A stretch of 64,000 nt of DNA from positions 806,001 through 870,000 of the forward strand of contig JBQJBP010000002.1 of the NCBI GenBank assembly GCA_052078155.1, written 5' to 3'. How positions within the stretch are numbered: position 1 is the stretch's first letter; each line of letters begins with the position of its first letter. The DNA is from CAXBMB01 sp052078155 (GTDB lineage Bacteria; Pseudomonadota; Alphaproteobacteria; Kiloniellales; DSM-21159). The notes under the pieces are model-generated. The model was given only the letters and a program-made list of their open reading frames with translations. It had not been told where the DNA came from and made no database searches. A program made the position numbers and the translations under genes. Shown one piece after another: positions 38,301 to 45,469 of this stretch.

Positions 38301-40355
38301 CCCGATCTGCCGAAATTCAACTATGCCCGCGATGTGGATTACATCTCCGGTGCAGCCATTATGCTTCCCAGGCGCCTGTTCGAAGATCTGGGTGGCTTTG
38401 ATGAACGCTACCTGCCCGCTTATTACGAAGATGCGGATCTGGCCTTCAAGGTTCGGGACAAGGGCTATCGGGTGCTTTACCAGCCGCTTTCGCAGGTGGT
38501 GCACTTCGAAGGAATCACGTCGGGGCGTGACGTCAGCAAAGGCGTAAAAAAGCATCAGGTCAGCAATCAGGAGGTTTTCCGGCAGACCTGGGCTCATGTT
38601 CTTGAAAAGCACGGCAAACCGGGAGATGTCTCTGAAGCCGTGTATGACCGAAGAGCAGATCAGAAGATTCTGATAGTTGACGCCTGCACACCGACTCCTG
38701 ATCGCGATTCAGGATCTTTGTCAGCCTTGTACTATCAGGAGATTTTTCTGGATCTGGGATACAGGGTTTCTTTTATCCCCTGCAGCAACCTGCAACACGC
38801 TGGCACCTACACCGCGGCATTGCAGAAGCAGGGGGTAAAGTGCCTGCATTTCCCCTACATCACGTCCGTTGATGGGTACCTGGCAGAGTGTGAAGAAGAA
38901 TTTGATCTGGTTTTGCTGTACCGGGTCAAAGAAGGCGGCGCCTATATGGAAACGGTGCGCAAGCACCAGCCCAAAGCCCGGGTTGTATTCGATACAACGG
39001 ACCTGCATTACCTGCGGGAAGAAAGACAGGCCGAGTTGTTGGGAGACGGTGCTCTCAAGGATAAGGCGGCGGAAACAAAAGCCCGGGAGCTGTCTCTCAT
39101 GCGCCAGGCCGATGCCACAATTCTGGTCTCGGAGTTTGAGCGCGCTCTGATCAACGAAGAACAGCCGGGAACGCAGATCGAAGTGATTTCCCTGGCGCTG
39201 GAACAGCCCGGCTCGAAGACCGCCTTTGGCAAACGAAAAGACATCTGTTTCATCGGGGGCTATCAGCATACGCCGAATGTGGATGCGGCAGCTTACCTGG
39301 TGGAGGAAATCTGGCCGCTGATCAAAGCAAAGCTACCCAGGGCCAAATGCTATCTGGTTGGCAGCAATCCACCTGATGAGGTTCAGGATCTGGCCAGCGA
39401 CGATGTAATTGTCACCGGCTATGTGGAAGACCTGGGGGATTATCTGGACCGGGTGAAGCTGACCGTTGTACCGCTGCGCTATGGCGCGGGGGTGAAGGGT
39501 AAGATCGGCAGCAGTCTCAGCTATGGGGTGCCCTGTGTCTCCAGCCCCATCGGGGTCGAGGGGATGGGGTTGGTTGATGGTGAGAACATTGCCGTGGCAG
39601 AGGCCCCTGAGGCTTTTGCGGACAAGGTGATCGAACTTTACAAAGATCAGAAGCTCTGGAGCCGGTTGTCTGAGGCCGGTCTGGCTTTTGCTGAAGCTGA
39701 GTTTTCCATCAATACCAATCGCCGGCGTCTCGAAGATCTGGCCAGCTATCTGAAACAACCGCTGTTTACCGGTCAGTGTCAGGCCTGCGGCAACCGCGGA
39801 TCATACGAGGTGTTGGGCTGGCCCGTTGCCAGAGATATCAACTGCAAGTCCTGCGGGGCCGACAGCGAGGATCGCCTGCTGGCAGGGTATGTTGATGCCT
39901 GGGCCAGTTCATATGGTCTGGCTGATCTGAGCGCCGTTGATGGCGCGGGTAAGGCCAAGCGACCTGAAAACCTCAACCGCACGGCCCTTTTGGGAGTGGG
40001 GCAGCTGTCTCGGTCCAGCAAAGGGGGCTACTCAATCCGGCGGTGGGGTCTGAAGGATCAGAACATCAAAGACCCCGGCAGCCTGGAGCTTGTGGCCGTC
40101 AAGGCAGGCAACGGGGAGGATCTTGATGTTCCGCGGCTCGCGAAGCTGGTCAAGTCCCTGCCAGACCACTGTGATATCGCGCTGGCGGTGCGCCGTCCCG
40201 AAGGTCTGGATTGGCAGGGCCACCACGCCTGGCGCAGAGATCTGGAGGAAGACCTTGCTGTTCTGGGGCGCACTGTTCGAGTGGACGCTGTTCACCCGCC
40301 AGATGCCCGTCTGCTGGGCAGTGAACTCTGGCTGCTTAGAGTCAAATCGGTTTAA
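35331..40355 (+). CDS. Giant multi-domain glycosyltransferase with about 20 N-terminal repeats
   Basis: A protein of 1674 residues. Residues about 35-815 hold roughly 20 degenerate repeats of 40-50 residues, each with a motif like HPLFDPAHY followed by NPLLHYL; several have diverged forms such as SPLFSSAFY. Residues about 845-1090 are a GT2 domain (VVIPVFNQLDYTLRCLAAL, VVVDDASSDDT, FLNNDTAV). Residues about 1110-1460 are GT4-like (YVEDLGDYLDRV, VPLRYGAGVKGKIGSSLSYG). A zinc ribbon with CQACG and CKSCG follows near residues 1483-1510, then a tail of about 160 residues. No signal peptide or membrane span. The last codons and the stop lie in a copy of the dispersed element. It probably builds an O-antigen or exopolysaccharide. 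Confidence 0.87.
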   Translation: MSTADSDRLTLASAETAAQKSLAVHQAARILLQKSGLFWESYYVEENNLKLSAGEDAVEHFLTKGASRELKPHPLFDPAHYLSQLQDQADKARANPLFDYLAQRHPEADPSPLFSSAFYRSQAPVFQPKSEPPLVHFLREGSRKGLKAHPLFDPLYYASHSEGWRQRNRRAKTEPLADYLRFGASEASNPHPLFDAVYYRKNHMVGDRADVNPLVAYLCRPSGDQRTPHPLFDPAHYQTNAANALSRSDDPLIDFVTCPEEEDCSPHLFFDLEHYQALVEKQDRKAQVPLLLDFLVRGEKEGLDPHPLFSSAFYKQKYAEDLAEGENPLAHFVVNSRRNHFWPNVLFDPQHYLSASSYLDPDSDCTFTHYILHGRGENVQPHLMFDNGYYLRQLEGTEESQEASPLADYLSRGADSPHSPHPLFDNLYYCTHHSDVKAMAVNPLVHFLDQGADQEQKPHPLFDCRFYLERNPDVEAADRNPLLHYLTTGFQEGRWPNPLFDPTFYLGKREDVAESGDNPLIHYLAHGEREGNQPHALFDPQFYREQWEEGLARETNALGHYLSTPEAWGQAPHALFDPAFYQTGSLARAQSGASETTETDSELPGPLLADYLARCESGEAVNPCLLFDADYYRRGNTDLTDKDDNLLLHYVLHGEAEGRRPHPLFDPTYYQNTYPVARVTQDRGSLSNYLAYGMAAGHNPCALFDVAHYERQLDRDADEDSPAAVLHYLIEGHEGDFDPNPFFANAFYAESYPWCRDQGQTPLGHYMEGGEAAGLLASERFSADYYLGRNPLVGIPADGPLAHYLLNGRYHDYQAMPPKAWCERYHTRRSVLARLQQAYGKKATAKVSATVVIPVFNQLDYTLRCLAALADSEEKLTYEIVVVDDASSDDTAAVLKQLPGIRYVKNTKNLGFIKSCNLGASKAKGTFLAFLNNDTAVKSGWLTALYETFSRFPTAGLVGSKLLYPNGLLQEAGGICWRDGSAANFGNRADPDLPKFNYARDVDYISGAAIMLPRRLFEDLGGFDERYLPAYYEDADLAFKVRDKGYRVLYQPLSQVVHFEGITSGRDVSKGVKKHQVSNQEVFRQTWAHVLEKHGKPGDVSEAVYDRRADQKILIVDACTPTPDRDSGSLSALYYQEIFLDLGYRVSFIPCSNLQHAGTYTAALQKQGVKCLHFPYITSVDGYLAECEEEFDLVLLYRVKEGGAYMETVRKHQPKARVVFDTTDLHYLREERQAELLGDGALKDKAAETKARELSLMRQADATILVSEFERALINEEQPGTQIEVISLALEQPGSKTAFGKRKDICFIGGYQHTPNVDAAAYLVEEIWPLIKAKLPRAKCYLVGSNPPDEVQDLASDDVIVTGYVEDLGDYLDRVKLTVVPLRYGAGVKGKIGSSLSYGVPCVSSPIGVEGMGLVDGENIAVAEAPEAFADKVIELYKDQKLWSRLSEAGLAFAEAEFSINTNRRRLEDLASYLKQPLFTGQCQACGNRGSYEVLGWPVARDINCKSCGADSEDRLLAGYVDAWASSYGLADLSAVDGAGKAKRPENLNRTALLGVGQLSRSSKGGYSIRRWGLKDQNIKDPGSLELVAVKAGNGEDLDVPRLAKLVKSLPDHCDIALAVRRPEGLDWQGHHAWRRDLEEDLAVLGRTVRVDAVHPPDARLLGSELWLLRVKSV

Positions 40356-40419
40356 GTGGACTCACTGCGTAACAACACTTGAAGCGTGAAACTCTTTTCA
40401 ACGTGTTAGAGCATGATCT
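40338..40419. repeat. Dispersed intergenic element, partial copy C
   Basis: AGAGTCAAATCGGTTTAAG at the left, then GAAGCGTGAAACTCTTTTCA as in copy B, becoming diverged after GAGCATGATC. The right terminal repeat is not recognisable. Its first 18 bases encode the last five residues and stop of the giant glycosyltransferase. Confidence 0.7.
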
Positions 40420-40616
40420 CATAGCTTACATCCGGTTGCACCGGTAGGGTCGTAACATTAAGATCTGGGCCAGAGCCTGCCCGGCTGAGTTCGAATTGGA
40501 AAACGCTTTGAATCAAGCTGCAGGTTTTCTTCTATCTTAAAAACCGAAGCTACCGCCTTGGGCGTTATCACAAAGTGGTTTCTCTCAGGGTGGCCTGACT
40601 TCAGATGAGGGTGTGG

Positions 40617-41123
40617 ATGAATAGGGTTGAGGTATCAGAGCTTGTCTCATCAAGCATCCATGCTCTGTACGACTGGTACGTTAGCTTACCCCGAGGTGAT
40701 CAGGCCTGGCCGTCCGCAAGCCATTTTCAGCCAGAAAACATTCCGCCCAAGATACTGCCGAAAATCGGGAAAGTGCATGTGGAGAAGAGCCCCTTCAGGG
40801 TGTTCTACCGGGTTGTCGGCAGCAACATTGCTGAGAGCCTGGGTCTGGATGTTTCCGGGAGGTATCTTGATGAAACCGGGCTGGAGCAGACAAACAACCT
40901 GGAAGAAATCTACCGCTTCTTGCTGGCGCACAATGCCCCGTCCTTTTTTAAGGGGCACCAGACTGTGCTGAACTACGAATTTGATTATGAAGGCTGCGCC
41001 CTGCCCTTTGGCCGGGAGGACGACGACCCTCGCTTGCTGGTGATCGCAGAAGATATCTTTCCTGAAGCTGCCTGGCGTGAGGCGCTGATAAAGCGCAGCT
41101 ATGAAATCAACTTTCACCGCTGA
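40617..41123 (+). CDS. PAS-type sensory protein (PAS_5/DUF1457-like)
   Basis: A protein of 168 residues; the ATG at 40617 has GAGG six bases before it, and an in-frame ATG at 40605 is possible. The arrangement DWYVSLPRGDQAWPSASHFQPENIP, then FRVFYRVVGSNIAESLGLDVSGRYLDE is of the PAS_5 family common in Rhodospirillales, where FYRVVGSNIAE is the central strand-helix of the PAS fold. No output domain is attached, so it may be a stand-alone sensor or regulatory partner. It converges on the histidine kinase gene but does not overlap it. Confidence 0.78.
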   Translation: MNRVEVSELVSSSIHALYDWYVSLPRGDQAWPSASHFQPENIPPKILPKIGKVHVEKSPFRVFYRVVGSNIAESLGLDVSGRYLDETGLEQTNNLEEIYRFLLAHNAPSFFKGHQTVLNYEFDYEGCALPFGREDDDPRLLVIAEDIFPEAAWREALIKRSYEINFHR

Positions 41124-41252
41124 CAAGACTGTTTTCGGGGCAGTTTGATGCTCGGGCGCCTGCCGGGGCCGGGGGCGGGGGCGTCATGCTGCGGTCTGGT
41201 TGGGCGGCGCCGGAAATCAGAAGCAGATCGGCTTTTGTGGCTTCCCTTACCT

Positions 41253-41285
41253 GATAAGGCGGGAAGCGGGAAACCGCCCCTTATC
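41253..41285. other. Stem-loop between convergent genes
   Basis: GATAAGGCGG and CCGCCCCTTATC can pair with a small bulge over an 11-base loop. It lies between the PAS-type gene and the histidine kinase gene. There is no T run on either side, so it is not a classical terminator. Confidence 0.35.
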
Positions 41286-41328
41286 AAGGGGGTAGAACAG
41301 GCCCTTTCGAAACGACCTAACGGGCCGA

Positions 41329-42780
41329 TCAGGAAGCCTGTTGCTGGTCTTGCTGGTCGGGGTCCTGTGCAGCCTGCTCTTCAGCAGAGAGAATCTGCAA
41401 TGGAAACACCAGGCTGGCCGTGGTGCCCTGATCCTCAGCGCTGTCGATAAGGATCTGCCCACCAAGCAACAGTGCCAGCTGGTTGGATAGAGACAGTCCG
41501 ACCCCGGTTCCGCCGGCGCTGGTCATCACGCTTTGACGGTGCTGATAAAAGGGCTCCAGAATGTGCTCACAGATTTCCGGGGGCATGCCGACCCCATTGT
41601 CCTGAATTGCAATGGACAGCTGATCTTCCTGCCGGATCATCATCTCCACAGACCCGTTGTTCGGGGTGTAGCGATAGGCGTTGGACAAGAGGTTCAGGAC
41701 GATCTGTTTGATCATCAGAGGATCAGACTGAACCCACAGACTGTCCGGCAGCGCCAGAGACAGCTGATGGCCTTTGTTGCGTCTGGCTGGTTCCAGCAAG
41801 ACGACTGCATCGTTCAGCAGCGGTATCAGATCAAAGTGTTCGAGGGAAACGTCGGTTTCATTGGCTTCGATCTTGGTCAGATCCAGAATGTCTTTCAGAA
41901 GCGCTGAGAGATGGCTGGCGCTTTTGTTGATGTCATTCACATAGCTCTTGTACTTTTCATTTCCGATCGGCCCGAAAAGCTCTGTGTTCATGATATCGGA
42001 AAAGCCAATAATGGCGTTCAGCGGTGTGCGCAGTTCGTGGCTCATGTTGGCCAGGAACTGGGATTTGCTGGCATTGGCGTTTTCGGCCTGCTGCCTGCTC
42101 TTTTCCAGTTCCAGTGTTCTGGCCTTAACCAGAGCTTCCAGATTGCCGCCTAGGTCAGATAGCTTGCGGTTCTGAAAGACAAAGAAGATCAACAAAACGA
42201 TGCCAGACAGCAGGGCGGCAATGCCAAGGAACACAGTTTTCTGATAGGCATTGAAGAGTGTTTCGCGGCGCTCCGTGGCGCGTTTGTGGCCGGCGCGACT
42301 GGCGACCAGAAGCGTTGAATGTGCCGCTGAGGCAATCTCTTTCAACCGGTCAATCACCACCTGATCGGGACCGGCAGTGCCTGGTGCGCCGTCCAGCAGG
42401 GCCTGATCAATGGCGTGCAGGTTGCGGCTCAGCAGTTTGGCCAGTTGCTGATCTGCTTCGAGTTCCTTGTATTCAACGCTCAGGCTACCGGCCGCCAGCG
42501 AGACATCTCTGGCCCAAAGCGAGTCCAGCCGATCTGAAAAGCGTTCTGCAGCCTGAGCATCATCCAGAGCATGATGAAGCTCTTCGAAGGCAAGCAGAGC
42601 GATAAGAGCTTCCCGTTCAATCTGTGAAACGAAGTAAGGCAGGTTGTCCCTGAATTCAGATTGCTGCTTTTTGACTTCCTGCTGGAACAGGTAGACAGAG
42701 ACAATCATGCTCAAGACCATGCAAAGGGTCAGAGCAACAAGAAAGAAGACTGATTTCTGCGTAGAGAACTTAATCATCAA
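41329..42780 (-). CDS. Membrane-bound sensor histidine kinase
   Basis: A kinase of 483 residues. Two membrane spans (about residues 10-32 and 184-205) enclose a periplasmic sensor domain of about 150 residues. The phospho-acceptor region SHELRTPLNAIIGFSDI has the histidine at 248, and the ATPase domain shows N and G1 boxes (LNLLSNAYRYTP, DNGVGMPPEI) and GGTGVGLSLS. No receiver domain is fused and no response regulator gene lies near. Its start overlaps the end of the periplasmic gene upstream by 11 bases, so the two are one operon and probably one sensory unit. Confidence 0.9.
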   Translation of the reverse strand: MMIKFSTQKSVFFLVALTLCMVLSMIVSVYLFQQEVKKQQSEFRDNLPYFVSQIEREALIALLAFEELHHALDDAQAAERFSDRLDSLWARDVSLAAGSLSVEYKELEADQQLAKLLSRNLHAIDQALLDGAPGTAGPDQVVIDRLKEIASAAHSTLLVASRAGHKRATERRETLFNAYQKTVFLGIAALLSGIVLLIFFVFQNRKLSDLGGNLEALVKARTLELEKSRQQAENANASKSQFLANMSHELRTPLNAIIGFSDIMNTELFGPIGNEKYKSYVNDINKSASHLSALLKDILDLTKIEANETDVSLEHFDLIPLLNDAVVLLEPARRNKGHQLSLALPDSLWVQSDPLMIKQIVLNLLSNAYRYTPNNGSVEMMIRQEDQLSIAIQDNGVGMPPEICEHILEPFYQHRQSVMTSAGGTGVGLSLSNQLALLLGGQILIDSAEDQGTTASLVFPLQILSAEEQAAQDPDQQDQQQAS

Positions 42781-43306
42781 TGGAGAGTGATTTCAGCTGC
42801 CAGATGGAGCGAGCATAGTACATCTCTGTTTGCAGTTCTGAGTGCTCGGACCAGGGAAAAATCACCCACAAAGGCCCCCGGTTACGCACTGTCAGAACTT
42901 TTCCGTTGTGCTCCATGGCCAGGATAATGTTGTAGGTCTGGGCATCTTCAACCGGGATTTCAGTCTGATAATCGTTGATGGCCGTGGCCATGATCGTCTT
43001 ACCCCTGGCCCCGACCCTGCTCAACAGGTCTTTTACCAGAGGGCCTTTGAAGGTGTTTGCCCCTTCAGTCCAGGGTGTTTCAACTGTCAGACTATGGGAG
43101 CCCAGGGCCATCAGCATTTCCCGGTCAAAGCTGGCAACGCCGTCTCCGTTGGTGTGCTCGATGTTGCCGGAAACAGTCAGCAGCACTTTACCGGTTGGTG
43201 TTGGCAACTGCTCCGCAAGCGCCGTTGTTGTGCTCAGCGCGATTATCAAAACTGCCGCTGACGCAACGCTGAGGGTCTTGCGAAAAAGGGACTGATTGGG
43301 AGCCAT
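42770..43306 (-). CDS. Periplasmic protein with molybdopterin-binding-like (sulfite oxidase) fold
   Basis: A protein of 178 residues with a clear signal peptide (VASAAVLIIALSTTTALA, cleavage near residue 31). The mature part shows the order of a sulfite-oxidase-type molybdopterin-binding domain (FDREMLMALGSHSLTVETPW, ATAINDYQTEIPVEDA), but the molybdenum-ligating cysteine is absent, so it is probably not an enzyme. It overlaps the histidine kinase gene by 11 bases and is likely a periplasmic sensor partner of the kinase. Confidence 0.78.
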   Translation of the reverse strand: MAPNQSLFRKTLSVASAAVLIIALSTTTALAEQLPTPTGKVLLTVSGNIEHTNGDGVASFDREMLMALGSHSLTVETPWTEGANTFKGPLVKDLLSRVGARGKTIMATAINDYQTEIPVEDAQTYNIILAMEHNGKVLTVRNRGPLWVIFPWSEHSELQTEMYYARSIWQLKSLSIDD

Positions 43307-43488
43307 GAGAGATCACCTGTGAAAGTACGCTAGCTCGGAACTTAACAGGCATAAGGTAAAGAGATTCCTGCCTTTTGACCAAGATTGTTCGATCTTTCTG
43401 ACATTATCTTGACTGATTTCTCTTACAGGTGAAATGCCGTGCTGGGCTATACCCGCCATGTGGGTGACGGCGCGTGTAACCCACCGCT

Positions 43489-44772
43489 TTAGTCCTTGTC
43501 GTTGCTCCTCGTCTCTTCTTTATCTGGAGCCGATGCGGCCTGATAAAGCTGGGTGGCTTCCGGGGATAGATTGGCGGAAAGAGCGACGGCGCTCAGTTGA
43601 TTTTGCACGCGGGACTGGCCCCGCCAGAGGCGGAACAGGGCGGTCATGATGGTCAGCGCTGAGGTGCCCGCCAGCAGATAGAAAAGTCCGCTGGGTCCAT
43701 AAAGGGCGATGGCCTGAGCACCCAGAGCCGGACCCAGGGTCATGCCAGCGGCCAGGATAAGCACCAGGGTGCCGCTTGCCGCCACCATTTGACTGGCTTT
43801 CAGGTGATCGTTCATGTGGGCCATGCAGATGGAATAGAGCGGCAAGGTGAGGCCACCGAGCAGAGCGATCAGGCCGTAGAGCAAAAAGATGTTGCCTGTC
43901 GGGTCCTCCAGCTGTGCCAGATAGAAACAGAGGGGAATGACCAGGCTGGGCGCCCCGACAATAACCAACCGCCTGTCGATCCGGTCAGAGAGCTTGGCCA
44001 GAGGCAGCTGAAACACCATGCCGCCCAGGGTCATGAAGCCAACCAGGCCGCCGATGGCCCCGGTGGACAGGCCGATGGCGCTGCCATAGAGCGCCAGCAC
44101 CACATAGAGTCCGGTCTGGGAGATGCCGTTCAGGAAGCTCCCGGTCAGGGCCATGGGGGAAAGGCGGAAGAGCTCCAGCGGGGAGATCCGCTCCGGCGGT
44201 TCATAGGGCGGTGTGGCGCTGGTGGACACCAGCATGGGGACCAGAGAAAAGGAGATCAGGATGGAGGCGATGATGAAGAGCAGGATGCCTTCCGGGCTGG
44301 AGACGTTGAGCAGCGCCTGTCCCAGCATGATGCCGCCCGTTTGAATGATGAAGTAGACCGACAGCAGGCTGGCCCGGCTTTTGTTGGTGGCGCTGCCGTT
44401 GAGCCAGCTTTCCGCGACGATGTAGAGACCGGAGAAGCAGAAACCGGTCAGGAGACGCATGGCCCCCCAGCTCCAGGGGTCGCCTGTCACCAGATGCACC
44501 AGTGCCGTTGCGCTGGCGATGGAGGCAAAGGCCGCAAAGATCCGGATATGCCCCACCCGCATGATCATGACGGGAGAAATCAGGCAGCCCAGCAGAGAGC
44601 CGACCGGGTAGGCAGACTGCATCAGGCCGATGGAGGCCGGACTGAAACCGAGACTTTCGGCTCTCAGGGACAGCAACGTTGCCAAAAGCCCGTTGCTGAC
44701 CATGAGAAATATCATGCCCATGAAAAGAGGCCAGGAGGTCCGCAGGGCCGCCCACATGCTGTGTTCATCCAA
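43489..44772 (-). CDS. Major facilitator superfamily transporter
   Basis: A transporter of 427 residues with 12 predicted membrane spans. The N-terminal half holds SPASIGLMQSAYPVGSLLG (the helix 2-loop region with a conserved pattern). Substrate cannot be named. The C-terminal 40 residues are hydrophilic. The gene stands alone, between the histidine kinase locus and the sarcosine oxidase operon; no operon partner is apparent. Confidence 0.85.
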   Translation of the reverse strand: MDEHSMWAALRTSWPLFMGMIFLMVSNGLLATLLSLRAESLGFSPASIGLMQSAYPVGSLLGCLISPVMIMRVGHIRIFAAFASIASATALVHLVTGDPWSWGAMRLLTGFCFSGLYIVAESWLNGSATNKSRASLLSVYFIIQTGGIMLGQALLNVSSPEGILLFIIASILISFSLVPMLVSTSATPPYEPPERISPLELFRLSPMALTGSFLNGISQTGLYVVLALYGSAIGLSTGAIGGLVGFMTLGGMVFQLPLAKLSDRIDRRLVIVGAPSLVIPLCFYLAQLEDPTGNIFLLYGLIALLGGLTLPLYSICMAHMNDHLKASQMVAASGTLVLILAAGMTLGPALGAQAIALYGPSGLFYLLAGTSALTIMTALFRLWRGQSRVQNQLSAVALSANLSPEATQLYQAASAPDKEETRSNDKD

Positions 44773-44890
44773 ACAGAGGTAAAGAAGCTCAGCTATAGCC
44801 CGGACGGCTAAGCAGAACCAGCATGCAGGACGTCACAGTCGTTGCCTTTTTCGGAACCCATCACTTTCGCATGGAGTCCAGAGCAGGTGA

Positions 44891-45469
44891 TCAGCCCACC
44901 TGAACATCCGCCTGAACCCCGAATTCAAGGCTCAGTTCCAGCAGTTGCTCCCACAGGCTTTCTGCAAAGCCACGGAAGACCAGCAGTTCAAAGGCCTGCT
45001 CTTCCACGCGGGTGGCATGCACCCCTGTGTGGCCAAAGAGGGCCTGGGCAGACTGCCCGACGGCAAAGGCGTCCAGACTGAAGTCCACGGCCATGCCTTT
45101 TGCCAGAAGCTCTGTGGCTGCCGGTCCGCTGACAAGGATTTTGACACGCCCCTGGCTTTGATCGACCAGGGCTACCCGGTCCCCAAGCTTGTCTTTCAGG
45201 GCAGTGATGTCTTCAGGCGGCAGCGCCTGCTCGCCCACCAGCAGCCACTGGTTCGGGCCAGAGTCCCTGAGGGTCAGGTCTTTCCGGGCCAGCAGTTTTG
45301 TCAGCCCGGTCCCGTCAAGGTCATCCTGAGGGGCGCTGAGCAATTGCAGGACTGTGCCGTTGGCGGGAACCAGCAGGGAAATGCCTGCCGGGTCGCCCTG
45401 ATCCAGACCGAGGCGCCCGCTGTCAACAGCGGCAAGCGGGTGGCGAGCTGTGAGAAGGGTATCAGACAT
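44891..45469 (-). CDS. soxG: Sarcosine oxidase gamma subunit
   Basis: The small gamma subunit (192 residues) of the heterotetrameric sarcosine oxidase, which binds with the alpha subunit's folate-binding region. The start at 45469 (MSDTLLTARHPL) overlaps the soxA stop by eight bases (ATGTCTGA), so translation is coupled. It is last in soxB-D-A-G. The name follows from position and a size that matches the family; no catalytic motif is expected in this subunit. Confidence 0.88.
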   Translation of the reverse strand: MSDTLLTARHPLAAVDSGRLGLDQGDPAGISLLVPANGTVLQLLSAPQDDLDGTGLTKLLARKDLTLRDSGPNQWLLVGEQALPPEDITALKDKLGDRVALVDQSQGRVKILVSGPAATELLAKGMAVDFSLDAFAVGQSAQALFGHTGVHATRVEEQAFELLVFRGFAESLWEQLLELSLEFGVQADVQVG

